A stretch of DNA of 64,000 bases from NCBI GenBank assembly GCA_033961575.1, contig CM066736.1, positions 12,557,501 to 12,621,500 on the forward strand, written 5' to 3'. A model generated the notes under the pieces. It saw only the letters and a program-made list of their open reading frames with translations, was not told where the DNA came from and made no database searches. This document shows positions 1 to 9,714 of the stretch, in pieces. The stretch comes from Aselliscus stoliczkanus (Eukaryota > Chordata > Mammalia > Chiroptera > Hipposideridae). Each line of letters begins with the position of its first letter. The stretch's first letter is position 1. The translations under genes were made by a program, and so were the position numbers.

Positions 1-19
1 AAGTATAGTCATCTTAAGT

Positions 20-118
20 GTGGTCAGACTGCCTGGATTGAATTTTAGTATTGCTCTTAAGAGCAATTTCTTCCCATAAAATGAGGCTAATAATAGAAGT
101 ATCTCTTACTACCTAAAT
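20..118 (+). mobile_element. MIR fragment
   Basis: The order 'cagactgcctggattgaa', then 'cccataaaatgaggctaata', then 'tatctcttactacc' follows the sense MIR core (clinical-looking 'tgcctgggttcgaat' block, 'ctgtaaaatggggataata' block). It is diverged and lacks the acceptor-loop block between them. Confidence 0.45.
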
Positions 119-274
119 TATTTTTCTCCAAATTCAAGAACTAAATAGATCAACATAGCAAAATATATCAGTAGAGACCCATAGGATTGTGTGCATGTGT
201 GTAAATATAGCTAAGCTTATAGGTTAGCAGACTGCCCAGCATGTAGCAAGTGCTCCATGATGGGGTAACTTTTT

Positions 275-372
275 ACTTCTCTATTTTTCCATCTGTAAAA
301 TGGCAACAATAATATCTTACATTTCTGGTACCTATCAGGTACTCAGTGAATATTTATGATTATTATCTTAAT
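275..372 (+). mobile_element. MIR 3' half
   Basis: 'ccatctgtaaaatggcaac' is followed by 'aataatatcttacat' and 'tcagtgaatatttatgatta', the usual end of a sense MIR. The 5' half is missing. Confidence 0.5.
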
Positions 373-497
373 CTTGCTAAATTTTTTTTTTTCAAGCTCC
401 CTCTGAGGAAGATTGTCACATTTCAGGTAAAAGAGCTGGTTGTCTCTGTCCACTCAGTGGGTTTTGTTTGTTAGTTTTTAAAATTTATTCCCCCTGG

Positions 498-930
498 GGC
501 CGGCCGAGTGGCGCATTGGTTGGGAGCTGGTTTTGGGATGCCGGCGACCCCGATTCGGACCCCATGTGTGAGGGCCAGTGACACTGCCCTCCACAGCTAA
601 CAACAGCTCCACCTGGAGCTGGGCTGTGCGAGCCCTGGCGATGGTGTAGGCTGCAGCCCCTGCTGCAATGGGCTGCCATAGGCTGCAGTGAGTGGCCAGC
701 AGCCAGTGTGAGCTGCCAATTGCCGCGGTGAGCGACCATCCAGAGGCCGGCGACCGATCTGCCTCATCCGGGAGGGGCGCGGTGACGATGCTAACATGGG
801 CCAGTGGGGCGGCGTCCTCCGCAACTAGACTGGGGGGCAAAAAGGACAGAGGCTTGTCTGTTCCCCTTCCCCAATTCCCCAACGCTGTTCCCCTCCCCCA
901 ATTTCCCAATTAAAAAAATAAATCTTAAAA

Positions 931-975
<45 letters not shown>
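498..975 (+). mobile_element. Long tRNA-derived SINE (class A), complete
   Basis: The element opens with a tRNA-like head (ggccggccgagtggcgc as the A-box region, 'gattcggacccc' as the B-box region). A GC-rich body with CAGCC/GTGAG subrepeats follows, then a CCCCTTCCCC pyrimidine stretch and an A-rich tail grown into (TAAA)n. A perfect 18-bp TSD, AAAATTTATTCCCCCTGG, lies at 480-497 and 976-993, and TTTT/AAAA at the nick site indicates L1-type target-primed insertion. The GGCCGAGTGG head suggests a Ser or Leu tRNA ancestor (inference). Its antisense strand is open for over 140 codons but is not a gene. Confidence 0.93.
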
Positions 976-977
<2 letters not shown>

Positions 978-979
978 AA
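927..979 (+). repeat. (TAAA)n microsatellite from SINE tail
   Basis: About twelve near-perfect TAAA units form the 3' tail of the preceding SINE and end exactly at its downstream target-site duplication, so the tail seeded the microsatellite. Confidence 0.95.
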
Positions 980-993
980 TTTATTCCCCCTGG

Positions 994-1685
994 TTAATGA
1001 TGTCAGGAAAAGGCAATGCTATGCCCTAAATTGTGGAAGAGGTCCTGGAGAAATTGACCTTGTAAAATGCTGGCATGGTGCTCTCCATGGTCCTGAAGCA
1101 CTGCCTTATTTTGTTATCCAGAGGGCCTTTTGAAACACTTGAGTGCATTTTGTGGTAGAGAAATAGATGATTGGCGTTCAAGGAGTATCATGGCCCTACA
1201 ACTGAAGAATGAAATATTAGTAGGTCTTACCAACTGCTGGGTGATTGCAGAATTAAAAAGGCTCAGGAAGCCTCTGGGACAGAATTGCTTTGTGCTAGAA
1301 CAGAAATGGCAGGAAAGGAAAAAAGCTGTAGGCTAGGGAGAGTGGCTGTCTAAATTGAGCAGGGCTATTATTTGAGGGCAGAGACCACGTATTCTCTTTG
1401 CTGTCAGGTGAATTATACCCCTTAGACTATCAATAAGTCACTTGGATCCATGATGAGGGAATTTGCCAAAGACTGGGTTGCACTAGATGATGGTCGCAGG
1501 TAAAATGATGAAGTAAGGATGGTTTAGTTTAAGTACCCTCCTTACATCCTCCATATTATCTCCACAACTTGGATACAAGAACATATCCACATGTCTTGGA
1601 ACCTAGTATCTGAACTTGCCTGCTACAGCTCCATATTCTGTGGCAGAACCTGTATAGTTAGGAATACATTTATCTGCAAGTACAA
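994..1685. other. Unassigned unique sequence
   Basis: I recognise no repeat, promoter or exon here. The frame at 1130-1336 (68 codons) shows no family resemblance and has no flanking splice context that I trust. Confidence 0.5.
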
Positions 1686-2040
1686 CTCATCGATTGTCTC
1701 TTATAACAAGATGTCAGGAGCTAAGTGGTTACTGGTATTGGTTCAGTGAATGGCTTGGGAATGTCAGGGCTAGTGTATCTGTTCTTTCCTCAGCCTTCTC
1801 TTCATTCTCATCTTTAGGTCATGTGATAGCTGCTTCAGTTTCAGGCATCTCTTATATATTCAAGACAGAAAGTATAAGGATAGGGAAAAGCAAATGCTTT
1901 CTTAGGGCTTCTCCTGAATAGATTTTTGTTTACATTTGTTGGCTATACCTGGGTCACATGACCATCCTTAGCTGCAAGAGAAGCGGGGAAGAGGGAACAA
2001 GATTGTTACCATCAACGTAGACCAATCACAGTCCACTGCC
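1686..2040 (+). mobile_element. Old unnamed interspersed repeat, copy 1
   Basis: The ordered signatures 'gggtcacatgaccatcctta', 'gctgcaag' and 'ccaatcac' recur at 3170-3575, 19500-19862 and 22020-22490. The shared order shows a dispersed mammalian repeat, heavily diverged. I cannot give the family name from the sequence alone. Confidence 0.4.
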
Positions 2041-2542
2041 TCGTGTTGGCACTTCACTTTTCCCAAATAAGTTTTCATTCTGCTATAAAGAAAGATGGGG
2101 AATACATATTGCTGAGGCAATTAACAGTGTCTTCCATTGGTTTTTTGTTTTGTTTTTTTTCCTTTGAAATTGGAGATTGTAGTCTGGGGACTTTTATTGT
2201 TTTGATCCTTGAACTATGCTTATAGCTGCTTCAAAAAATGTTAAAATGAAAAAATTACTGAGTAGATTTCTGCTGAATTATAAAATAGGTCAAGTAGTCT
2301 CATTTTCTGTGAATATATTTTGGTTTGGGGCCAGGATTTTTATGAAAACACACCTTAATTTGAAGGTGTGGTTCTGGTAGAAGATTTCAGCTAACAGCAG
2401 GTCAGCAAGGACAAATCTCATTTTTCAGAGAGTATTGGAAAGTGCAGTATCCCTTGGTTAAGACTTGTTGCTTTTCAGTTTTGTGAGGAGGATCCTAACA
2501 TACCAGCCCTGGAAGGAGTCTTTAATAATGATAATCAATAGG

Positions 2543-2790
2543 TAGAATTTATCGAACGCTTGCCGTCTGCTAGGCATTCTATCAGAATTTTAAAATTATC
2601 AACTCATTCAATCCTTATGATGAATCTGGGAGGTATGATACTATTATACTATTTGATAGAGGAGGAAATTAAGACCCAGAGCGATTTAGTAACTCACTTA
2701 AGTTCATACATAGTGTAAGAGGGGAGCTCTCAATTCAAATACAGACTGCCTGGTTCCAGAGCACATGATCATAGCTCTTAGGCAAAGTGC
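2543..2790 (-). mobile_element. MIR, near full length
   Basis: Read on this strand it is the antisense MIR order: 'cgcttgccgtctgctaggca', 'aactcattcaatccttatga', 'gaggaggaaattaagaccca', 'agtaactcacttaagttcat', 'cagactgcctggttccagag'. Confidence 0.8.
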
Positions 2791-2824
2791 CTTCTCTAAT
2801 AATCATAGCTATTCTTGATTGAGA

Positions 2825-3012
2825 GTCTATTTATGCAAAACTAGCACATATCATGTAACTTGTTTATATAAGCATGTTATGTACATTTTCTCATTTGATT
2901 TTCACTACCTTGTAAGTTAATTACAATTCAAACCCTCATTTTGCAGTTAAAGAAAAGCACAGAGAGGTGACCTTGGCCCTGGGTTACAGAGCTTGGGTGG
3001 GGTGAACTTAAC
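2825..3012 (-). mobile_element. MIR, diverged
   Basis: Directly follows another antisense MIR. Visible blocks are 'tctcatttgattttcactac', 'cattttgcagttaaagaaa', 'cacagagaggtgaccttggc' and 'gggttacagagcttgg'. Confidence 0.6.
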
Positions 3013-3169
3013 TGGGCTCTGAGCTGAGGAGCTTTCCTTGTGTCAGTTCTTGAGATCAGTTCTTTTTAAATCCTTCAGTTTAGAGGTGAGATTCAATAGA
3101 AAACGGATGAAGAAAAGCTCGTTGAAGGGGATTAGATGTTAGGAAATCTGTGAGGTGGGTTATTATTTT

Positions 3170-3578
3170 CCTGTTATATATATTGGTTATGATACGTGTT
3201 AAAATACTATAACCAAGAGGTCCCCAAGTGCAGTGACTTAAACAAGATAGAAGCTTATTTCTCATCCATGTAACTGGCAGAGTTTGGTGATTTGAAACTG
3301 GCTTCCATTTATGAATTCAAGATAGCTGTTCCACTTATAATTTCTTACCCAGCAGAAAGGAGAAAGGAAATATGGAGAGAAAATAGCTTGCTTTTAGGGG
3401 TATAATATAGAAGTTACATATATCATACAGTTTCTATTTCTTATACTTCATTGGTCAGAATGTGGTCATGTGGCATCTAGCTGCAAGGTAGGCTGGGAAA
3501 TGTCTACATGGATGGCCATATGCTCTGAGAAAGGAAAGAGGAAGCAATGGATATTGGGAGCCAATCATCAGTCTGCCA
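3170..3578. mobile_element. Old unnamed interspersed repeat, copy 2
   Basis: Contains 'gtgcagtgacttaaacaaga', 'agcttatttctcatccatgt', 'cattggtcagaatgtggtca', 'aggctgggaaatgtctacat' and 'ccaatcatcagtctgccaca'. The same ordered blocks occur in the copies near 1.7, 19.6 and 22.2 kb. The family name is uncertain. Confidence 0.5.
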
Positions 3579-5500
3579 CATCACAGGTGAGGATATGGAG
3601 GCTCTGGGGGTAAATATGCACCCAGTACCACATCGTTAGTGGCAAACATAGAACGTGCACATTTTGAGGAGGACTAGGTGTGGGAGAAGTGTCAGGATGT
3701 GGGGCAGTAGCTTGGCAGGCCAGACAGTGGTGCAGAGAAAGCACATTGCAGAGCCCTGAGTGGAAAACAGGCCACAGTGAAAGCATCAGGTACCTGGAAG
3801 ATGGTAGAGTAGATGGTAGAGCAGATGGCTGGGGGCTCATTTATGCGTATGGGATGGTTGATGTGATTTGAAGTACTGGCAGGAAATAGAGCTTCAGGAT
3901 TGCACAGCTCTAGGGAATACCATTGTCAAACAGTACAAGGGATGTGATGCTTCCTGGAGTCATGCACCATGTTGGCTTTGCTAAGAAGGCTCTTCTATGG
4001 TCCTGTCACAAGCTGGATTCCCTGGGGAAGCAGACTTTGAGATAGGGATTGGCAAACAGGACGTTTATTAGGGAGAGCTCTTGGGATCAGTACCTATGGG
4101 GAGAAGGAAGCAGGAATGAAAGAGGAGGAAATCGAGCTGTATTTAGTCTCAACAGAAACCTCAACCAACATTAGGGGGAATTCTGAAAATGGGATGATCT
4201 TCCAAACTTCAAGTTCAACTTCAAATTCAAGTCCCTGAACTTGTCTCAGCAAGAAGTCTGGGCCTGCACATCCTCTGTTAATCAGTAATTGGGGGCAGGC
4301 TGCCCAGGGAAGAGGGTGTGACCTTGGGCATGACCTTGGATAAGGTAGCTCTCTTCTGCTAAGGCAGTCCCTGAAAGGGGCTGATTGCGAAGGGCTCTCT
4401 TTTAAAAGTACTTCAGCAGTTGGGGTAACACATCCTTCATTTGTGATGTGGGAGTTTGGCAGCATCTCCCAGCATCCACCACACTCTTTAACCAACCCCG
4501 CCTATTAGTCCTCCATCATAGCCTGGTCTTGAAGATTTTGGACTCTCCAAGAGCTCCCTCTTTCAAACCTCAAGTATCCTTGGATTGGTGGGGAGGGAGT
4601 ACATACGGCTTAGATTTCCTTATCAGTTTACTAACCATTGGTTTAACTCTCAATCAGTATCTACTGGAGGTCAGTTGCCAGTACCAGAGAATAGTAATGC
4701 GACAGATGATACCAAGACCGGATGGGACAGGTTACGGGAGCCAAAGGAGTAGCTGAGAGGGACGCAAGGCCAACTTCCTCTTTCTCTTACCTAGCTCAAG
4801 GCAGATCCTGCCTGGGATGGAGGGCAGGGTGGAGAATGGGGTACCGTGGGGTTCTCAGATCAGACTTTGCCAACCTCACTATTGTCTCCAAGGCCAACCC
4901 TACCTCAGACATTCCCTCTTCCTTTTGTTTGAAATTCTAATTGTCTGTTCACCAAGATGGCTGCCTGTTCAGATGAATGAATGATCACAGTTTGATCTGA
5001 TTCAGAGTTTGATTTTTTTCCCCCTCCCTCCCTCAGCATAATAGCTCATACATCTGAGGCTGCAGCTAAAAAGTCATTTTTAAAGACTTCTCATTGGCAA
5101 AGAAATCAATGCATAGAAATCTCTCTTTGTCTTCCCTCTCCATCCTTCTTTTAACTTTTTCCCTGTCTAACCCCCTGCTAGGAAAGTTTTGTCTGTGGCC
5201 ATATAACATACTTTGTCAGAAAGTTGCCCGTTAAGTGTCCTGGTCCTGCAGGGTGCACTGAGGTGGATGTGGGGTGGGTGGGAGGGTGAGATGTCCCCTG
5301 CAGTTTTGGCAATTAAGCCAGCTCAGGGAAGGGATGGAATCAAAGAATTCCACCAGGAAGATGGAATCCCAAGGCAAAAATCATCTCTCAGGGATAGTAT
5401 TATTGCTAAAGTATTTTCACGGCAGCCTCCAAGGAACAAGTCCCTGGAAGGGCTGGTGTTACCAAGAGGAACAGGTCTGAGAGGGATGGATGACCTTTTA
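3579..5500. other. Mostly unassigned sequence
   Basis: The part at about 4010-4440 begins 'tccctggggaagcagacttt' and 'ggacgtttattagggagagc', which reminds me of an old mammalian LTR or DNA repeat, but I cannot place it. The rest looks unique. No open frame here (largest 133 codons, minus strand) resembles a protein family. Confidence 0.4.
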
Positions 5501-5514
5501 AAAGGACATGAGAG

Positions 5515-5674
5515 GGCTGGCCAAGTGACTCAGTTGGTTAAAAGCTCGCTCAAGAGTGCGAGCTGAGCTCTGAGCAACAGCAGTTCGATGCCCAGCCCGA
5601 GCTGAGCTGCCACTGAGCTGCCAACAGGTGGCAGGATGGCTCAGCTAGGAAAAAAAAAAAAAAGAAAAGAAAAG
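5515..5674 (+). mobile_element. Short tRNA SINE (class C)
   Basis: Head 'gactcagttggttaaaagct', B-box region 'cagttcgatgcc', 3' end 'ggtggcaggatggctcagct' and an A/AAAG tail. The TSD AAAGGACATGAGAG is perfect at 5501-5514 and 5675-5688. This class carries a palindromic GAGCTCGCTCAAGAGTGCGAGCTGAGCTC segment, given here only by its pattern of GAGCTC and GCGAGCT repeats. Confidence 0.92.
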
Positions 5675-5727
5675 AAAGGACATGAGAGAACGGACTTGGT
5701 TTTCCCAGGTGCTCTGCGCTCCAGGTT

Positions 5728-5875
5728 CCACTGCCTCTCATTTGCTGTGTTATCTTTGGTGAGTTGGTTAACCTCTCTGAGACTCAGTCTCTTTGTGTCA
5801 TGGGTGAATACTCTCTACATGTTTTAGTGAGATAAGCCAGTGAAGTAATGGTAGGAACATAAGCCAGTGTAAATA
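5728..5875 (+). mobile_element. MIR, 3' part
   Basis: 'ggttaacctctctgagactc', 'agtctctttgtgtcatggg' and a degraded terminal block follow the sense MIR order. Confidence 0.55.
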
Positions 5876-5899
5876 AAAGGGGCTTTTAAAAAATTGCAC

Positions 5900-6455
5900 T
5901 AAAACTACAGCGTGAGAGCTGTGCTCTTAACAAATTTTGAAGTGTGCACTACAGCACTGTTAACTGTGGACCAATGTTATGCAGCAGATTTCTAGAACTT
6001 CCTCATCTTTATATCTGTTAAATAGCAACTCCCATTTCACACTTTCTCCAGCCCTTGGCAACCATCATTCTACTCTGTTTCTATGAGTTTGACTATTTTA
6101 ATACCTCATGGAAGTGGGATCATGCAGTATTTGTCCTTCTGTGCCTCGCTTATTTTCATCATGTCCAACAGGTTCATCCATGTTGTCGCATATGGCAGCA
6201 TTTCCTTTGTTTTTTAAAATTTTTATTAGGTAACAGAGTGTTTTTTGTAGGACCTATCAACTCTTAGTCAAGTCTCTGTCCTTTCAATCTAGTTGTGGAG
6301 GGCACAGCTCAGCTCCAAGCCCAGTTGCCGTGTTCAATCTAGTTGCAGGGAGGCGCAGCCCACCATCCCATGCCACATTTCCTTCTCCTAAAATGCTAAA
6401 CAATATTCCATTGTGTGTATGCATCATATTTCCTTTATCCATAGAAATATCTAAT
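5900..6455 (-). mobile_element. L1 3' UTR/ORF2 end, antisense arm of a twin-primed L1
   Basis: On the minus strand it reads as L1 from the end of ORF2 into the 3' UTR, for example complements of 'gaagtgggatcatgcagtat', 'caggttcatccatgttgtcg' and 'caatattccattgtgtgtat'. The arm at 6456-6985 carries the L1 segment just upstream, in the opposite orientation. That is the signature of a 5' inversion by twin priming. A SINE sits inside at 6208-6371. Confidence 0.75.
6208..6371 (-). mobile_element. Ves-like SINE (class B), 5'-truncated
   Basis: Antisense tail 'aatttttattaggtaacaga', then 'gtaggacctatcaactctta' and two diverged copies of 'caatctagttg'. It stops before the tRNA head, so internal promoter boxes are missing. 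The TSD is imperfect: GCAGCATTTCCTT (6195-6207) versus GCCACATTTCCTT (6372-6384). Confidence 0.8.
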
Positions 6456-6529
6456 TAACCTGATTTTAAAATGGGCAAAGGACTTGAATAGACATTTCTT
6501 CAAAGATGACATAAAAATAACAACAGGTA

Positions 6530-6610
6530 TTGGGTTGTCAGAAAAGTCATGATGTACTTTTTCTCTGTTTTTCGTTGCAAAAATGCATCATGACTCTTCT
6601 GATAACCCAA
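6530..6610. mobile_element. Mariner-type MITE, 81 bp
   Basis: Near-complete inverted repeats of about 25 bp (TTGGGTTGTCAGAAAAGTCA at the left; the right arm differs at two positions) enclose a short T-rich and GTTGCAAAAATG centre. TA duplications lie on both sides (6528-6529, 6611-6612), as expected for Tc1/mariner. It has no coding capacity. A 75-bp relative lies at 51112-51186. An RNA copy would form one long hairpin. Confidence 0.9.
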
Positions 6611-6720
6611 TAGATGAAAAGAGGCTCAACATCACTAACCATCAGGGAAATGCAAGTCAAAACCACAAGAAGATGTCACCTCACAGTTGTAAGGATGGCT
6701 ATTATCAAAAAGACAAAAGA

Positions 6721-6817
6721 GGGCTGGCAGAGTGGTGCGTTAGTTAAGAGCTGGCTTGGGAAGCCAGCGGCCCCGGTTCGGGTCCCACATATGAGGGCCA
6801 GTGACACTGCCCTCAAA
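6721..6817 (+). mobile_element. Minimal tRNA SINE (class D)
   Basis: Only the tRNA-like head ('gggctggcagagtggtgcgt', 'cccggttcgggtccc') and a short 'gggccagtgacactgccctc' extension are present, with an A tail. The TSD AAAAAGACAAAAGA at 6707-6720 matches AAAAAGACAAGATA at 6818-6831 with two differences. Confidence 0.9.
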
Positions 6818-6989
6818 AAAAAGACAAGATAAGTGTTGGTGAGGATGTGGAGAAAAGAGAACCCTTACACACTGTTGGTGGGAGTGAAAAGTGGTGCCGC
6901 CTCTATGGAAAAACAATATGGAGATTCCTGAAAAAAATTAGAACTACCATATGATTTAGCAATCCCAGTTCTGGGATTAAAAGGGGCTC

Positions 6990-7538
6990 AAGCATAAAGT
7001 CCCTAGAACTGAATACAAAGTTCTCAGAATCTAAAGCAACTCTAATGACATCTCTCTTCTCTTGTAACTCACTATCTCTATCTTTCCTTTGGGACTGCTC
7101 TACTCTCCTCCCTACAGACCAGCTCATCTGTATCTCACAGTTTCTGCTCACAAAAAATACCAGCTTGCACACGACTTGTAAGGTGGCTTCATCTCTACTC
7201 TGCCTTATGAACTTTCAGCTTCCATTTCCATTGACCAGATGCCACCTTTTATTTCTTAGTTCCCATTCCTGTGAGAGAAAATCTGATTGGTTCAGCTCAT
7301 CTTTACGCACTAGGCCTGTGGAATGACTGCCTTTAGGTCAGGTGATTGAACCTAAGCCAATCAGCTGTCCATGGAAGGGTGGACTCATGTCACATGACAT
7401 AGAAGCTGATTGCTTAAGACCCCCGAGTTGGAAGGATCTGGGGCAGGGCATGGCAGCCTATACAGGACCTGAGGTTCATCTTAGCTAGTTCTTTTTAGTG
7501 AATAAATATGTTATCAAAAATCCTTTGGCCCCAGGAGT
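6990..7538. other. Unassigned sequence
   Basis: No family recognised with confidence. 'cctaagccaatcagctgtcc' and 'gactcatgtcacatgacat' near 7350-7400 resemble the ends of old mammalian LTR or DNA repeats. No exon seen. Confidence 0.35.
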
Positions 7539-7539
7539 G

Positions 7540-7702
7540 GTATAGGAGCACTGACCTTGGACTTAGGAGATGGTTACAAGTCCTGTTTCCAGCCCATTTA
7601 ATCTTGGTCTTCAGTTCAGTTTCCTGGGTCCCCATTTTTACATTCCTAAATGAGGGGTTGAACTTGAGCACAGTATCTGTGGTATTCTCTTGTGTTGCCC
7701 TC
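7540..7702 (+). mobile_element. MIR
   Basis: Sense MIR order: 'gagcactgaccttggactta', 'acaagtcctgtttcc', 'cagttcagtttcctgg' and 'taaatgaggggttgaact'. Confidence 0.55.
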
Positions 7703-7949
7703 CCCCTTCCCAGAACCACCTCCTGAAAATGGCCAGATGAGGCAAACTTAGTCAAAACAGTCCAAACTAGCAGATTCACACAGAAAATCCAAACCCATTA
7801 GGAAGTGGGCGTGAAGTCAGTTCCATGTTTTATCAGACTCCTAGCTTGACTTTTGTGAGCTCTAACATGATTAAGTCTGTTTGGGAAGATAACTAATTTA
7901 AGCCAAATGCTCTTCTTGGAGGGTGGAGGCTGGGGGCAGAGAGAGTAGC

Positions 7950-8682
7950 TAAGTATGGCAGATGATATTTTCCAAAGACTGCCACAGCAATATTTTGAAC
8001 TCGACGTGCTTTTCTGGAGCCTTTCCACACAGCAAGAGTCTGTGTCACTTCCCCCTTGAACCTGGGGGGACATTCGCAACTGCCTTGAGCAATACAATAT
8101 CATAGAAACGGTGCTGTGTGCCATCTCCAGCTAGTTCATAAAAATGCTATGCACTTCCTACTTGTTCTCTTTTTTTTGTTGTTGTTGTTTTTTTGTTGTT
8201 GTTTTTTGTTTGTTTGTTTGTTTTTTAGCTGAGCCATCCTACCACCTGTTGGCAGCTCAGCTCGGCCTGGGCATCAAACTGCTGTTGCTCAGAGCTCAGT
8301 TTGCACTCTTGAGCGAGCTCTTAACCAACTGAGGCCGGCCCAGCCTCCTTGTTCTCTTAAGGCATTCAATTTTGGACACAGCCACCATGCTGTGAGGAAG
8401 CCAAGCAGCCTCTGGAGAGGAACCAAGCTCCCCAGCCCATAGCTTTGGCTGGGTGCCCAGCCTAAAACGTACCTACCAGCCAGCCATGTGAATGAGCCAT
8501 CTTGAGTTCCCCATTGAGCTGCCTCACCTGACAGTACTTAGAGCACAGAATACTCATTACAGCCAAGTCCAGCCAAATTGCAGATTTGTGAGCAAAATAA
8601 ATGACTGTGGTTTTTTTTTTAGGCCACTAAGTTTGGGGGTGTTTTGTTAGATGGCAATAGACAGCAGATATGGCATTGAATA
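7950..8682 (+). mobile_element. MLT1-type (MaLR) solo LTR, SINE-interrupted
   Basis: Blocks typical of MLT1 are visible in order: 'gctatgcacttcctacttgt', 'ccaccatgctgtgaggaagc', 'gtgaatgagccatcttgag', 'aaaataaatgactgtggttt' (polyadenylation signal AATAAA) and 'aggccactaagtttgggggt'. A class C SINE splits it at 8172-8343. No internal retroviral sequence is attached. Confidence 0.7.
8172..8343 (-). mobile_element. Short tRNA SINE (class C)
   Basis: Antisense copy with a T/GTT-rich tail at the left and head 'gctcttaaccaactgaggcc' at the right. The TSD CCTACTTGTTCTCTT (8157-8171) versus CCTCCTTGTTCTCTT (8344-8358) has one mismatch. It lies within an older MLT1-type LTR. The tail has drifted into GTTGTT and TTTG repeats. 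Confidence 0.92.
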
Positions 8683-8698
8683 AATGAACACTCTAGAT

Positions 8699-9022
8699 CA
8701 GGGGTCGGCAAACTGGCTCTCGAGCCACATGTGGATCTTTGGCTACATTCCATCTCAAAAGTTTGCCGACCCTTGGAAGAGCCAATCCTGTCTCTCACAA
8801 CAATTTAAAAATTATTCGAGAGTCATAAATATATTTTTACATTATCACCATTATGTGAATAATATCCTTTAAAAATTTATAAATTAAACTATGATAGTTT
8901 TATTTTCATTTTCAATTTTACTTCAGAGCCGCATGTACATACCCAAAGAGCCGCATGTGGCTTGCGAGCCGCAGTTTGCTGACCTCTGGTGGCTCTTCTA
9001 TCTCAAAAGTTTGCCGACCCTG
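8699..9022. mobile_element. hAT-type MITE, 324 bp
   Basis: Termini CAGGGGTCGGCAAAC and GTTTGCCGACCCTG are inverted repeats. The flanking octamers CTCTAGAT and CTCTAGTG (six of eight identical) are the expected hAT-length duplication, and the left one fits the hAT target preference nTnnnnAn. Further inverted copies of the terminus lie inside, near 8759-8776 and 8983-9000. No transposase frame remains. About 240 bp are shared with the element at 31327-31594. Confidence 0.88.
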
Positions 9023-9149
9023 CTCTAGTGAATTCCCCTAGTTCTGGGAGTGAGGAGGGGTGAAGGCCAAGGAGGAAGAGAGGAGGACTGAAAATAGGCA
9101 AGGGCAGTTCATGGACTACAAAGGGAAGGGTATATCCAATCCTACAATA

Positions 9150-9365
9150 ACCCCTTACTGAGCACTTGCTTGTCGTGCACTGGATTCTGACCTAAGGGCT
9201 TCAGTCTAATCCCTTACACCTTCCTGAGAGATGGGGACTATTGTCACTATTGTCATCCTCTTACAGTTTAGGAGACTGATGCCTAGAGAATTTAAGTCTC
9301 ACCCAAGGCTACAGAGCCAGTAGGTTTTAGAGCTCACATTTGACCCCAGGTCTGTCAACCACTGC
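9150..9365 (-). mobile_element. MIR, near full length
   Basis: Antisense order: 'tactgagcacttgcttgtcg', 'tcctcttacagtttaggaga', 'ctgatgcctagagaatttaa', 'cacccaaggctacagagcca' and 'gtctgtcaaccactgcc'. Confidence 0.8.
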
Positions 9366-9477
9366 CTGATTGAATCCATCCTTGATCCGTCGCCTACCCT
9401 TAACAAAATGTATAACCATTCAATCAGGAAATTTTCTGAGTCCCCATTATGATTCATTATGAATTTAATAGCTCTAA

Positions 9478-9695
9478 TATATATTTAGTGCTTACTATGT
9501 GTCAAGCACTAGTCTAACTACCTTACTTACACATTTCATTTAATCCTCACAGCAACCCTCATTTTTCAGCTAAAGGACCCGAGGCTCCTAGAAGGTTAAA
9601 CCACTCACTCAAGGTCACATAGGTGGTAAACGGCAGGTGGATGAAATGATTTGGCACAAATGAGCCTGACGCCAATTCCCTACCCCGAAGCCACT
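9478..9695 (-). mobile_element. MIR, near full length
   Basis: Antisense order: 'ttagtgcttactatgtgtca', 'atttcatttaatcctcacag', 'cccgaggctcctagaaggtt' and 'actcaaggtcacataggtgg'. The last third is degraded. Confidence 0.8.
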
Positions 9696-9714
9696 CCAAC
9701 TTCCTAATTTTATG

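Larger units (their letters stand above)
6456..6985 (+). mobile_element. L1 ORF2 fragment, inverted arm
   Basis: Sense L1 blocks include 'atgggcaaaggacttgaata', 'ctcaacatcactaaccatca', 'gaaatgcaagtcaaaaccac', 'acactgttggtgggagtgaa' and 'agaactaccatatgatttag'. These encode the C-terminal third of ORF2p but hold stops and frameshifts. The arm is split by a mariner MITE (6530-6610) and a SINE (6721-6817), both younger than the L1. Confidence 0.8.
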
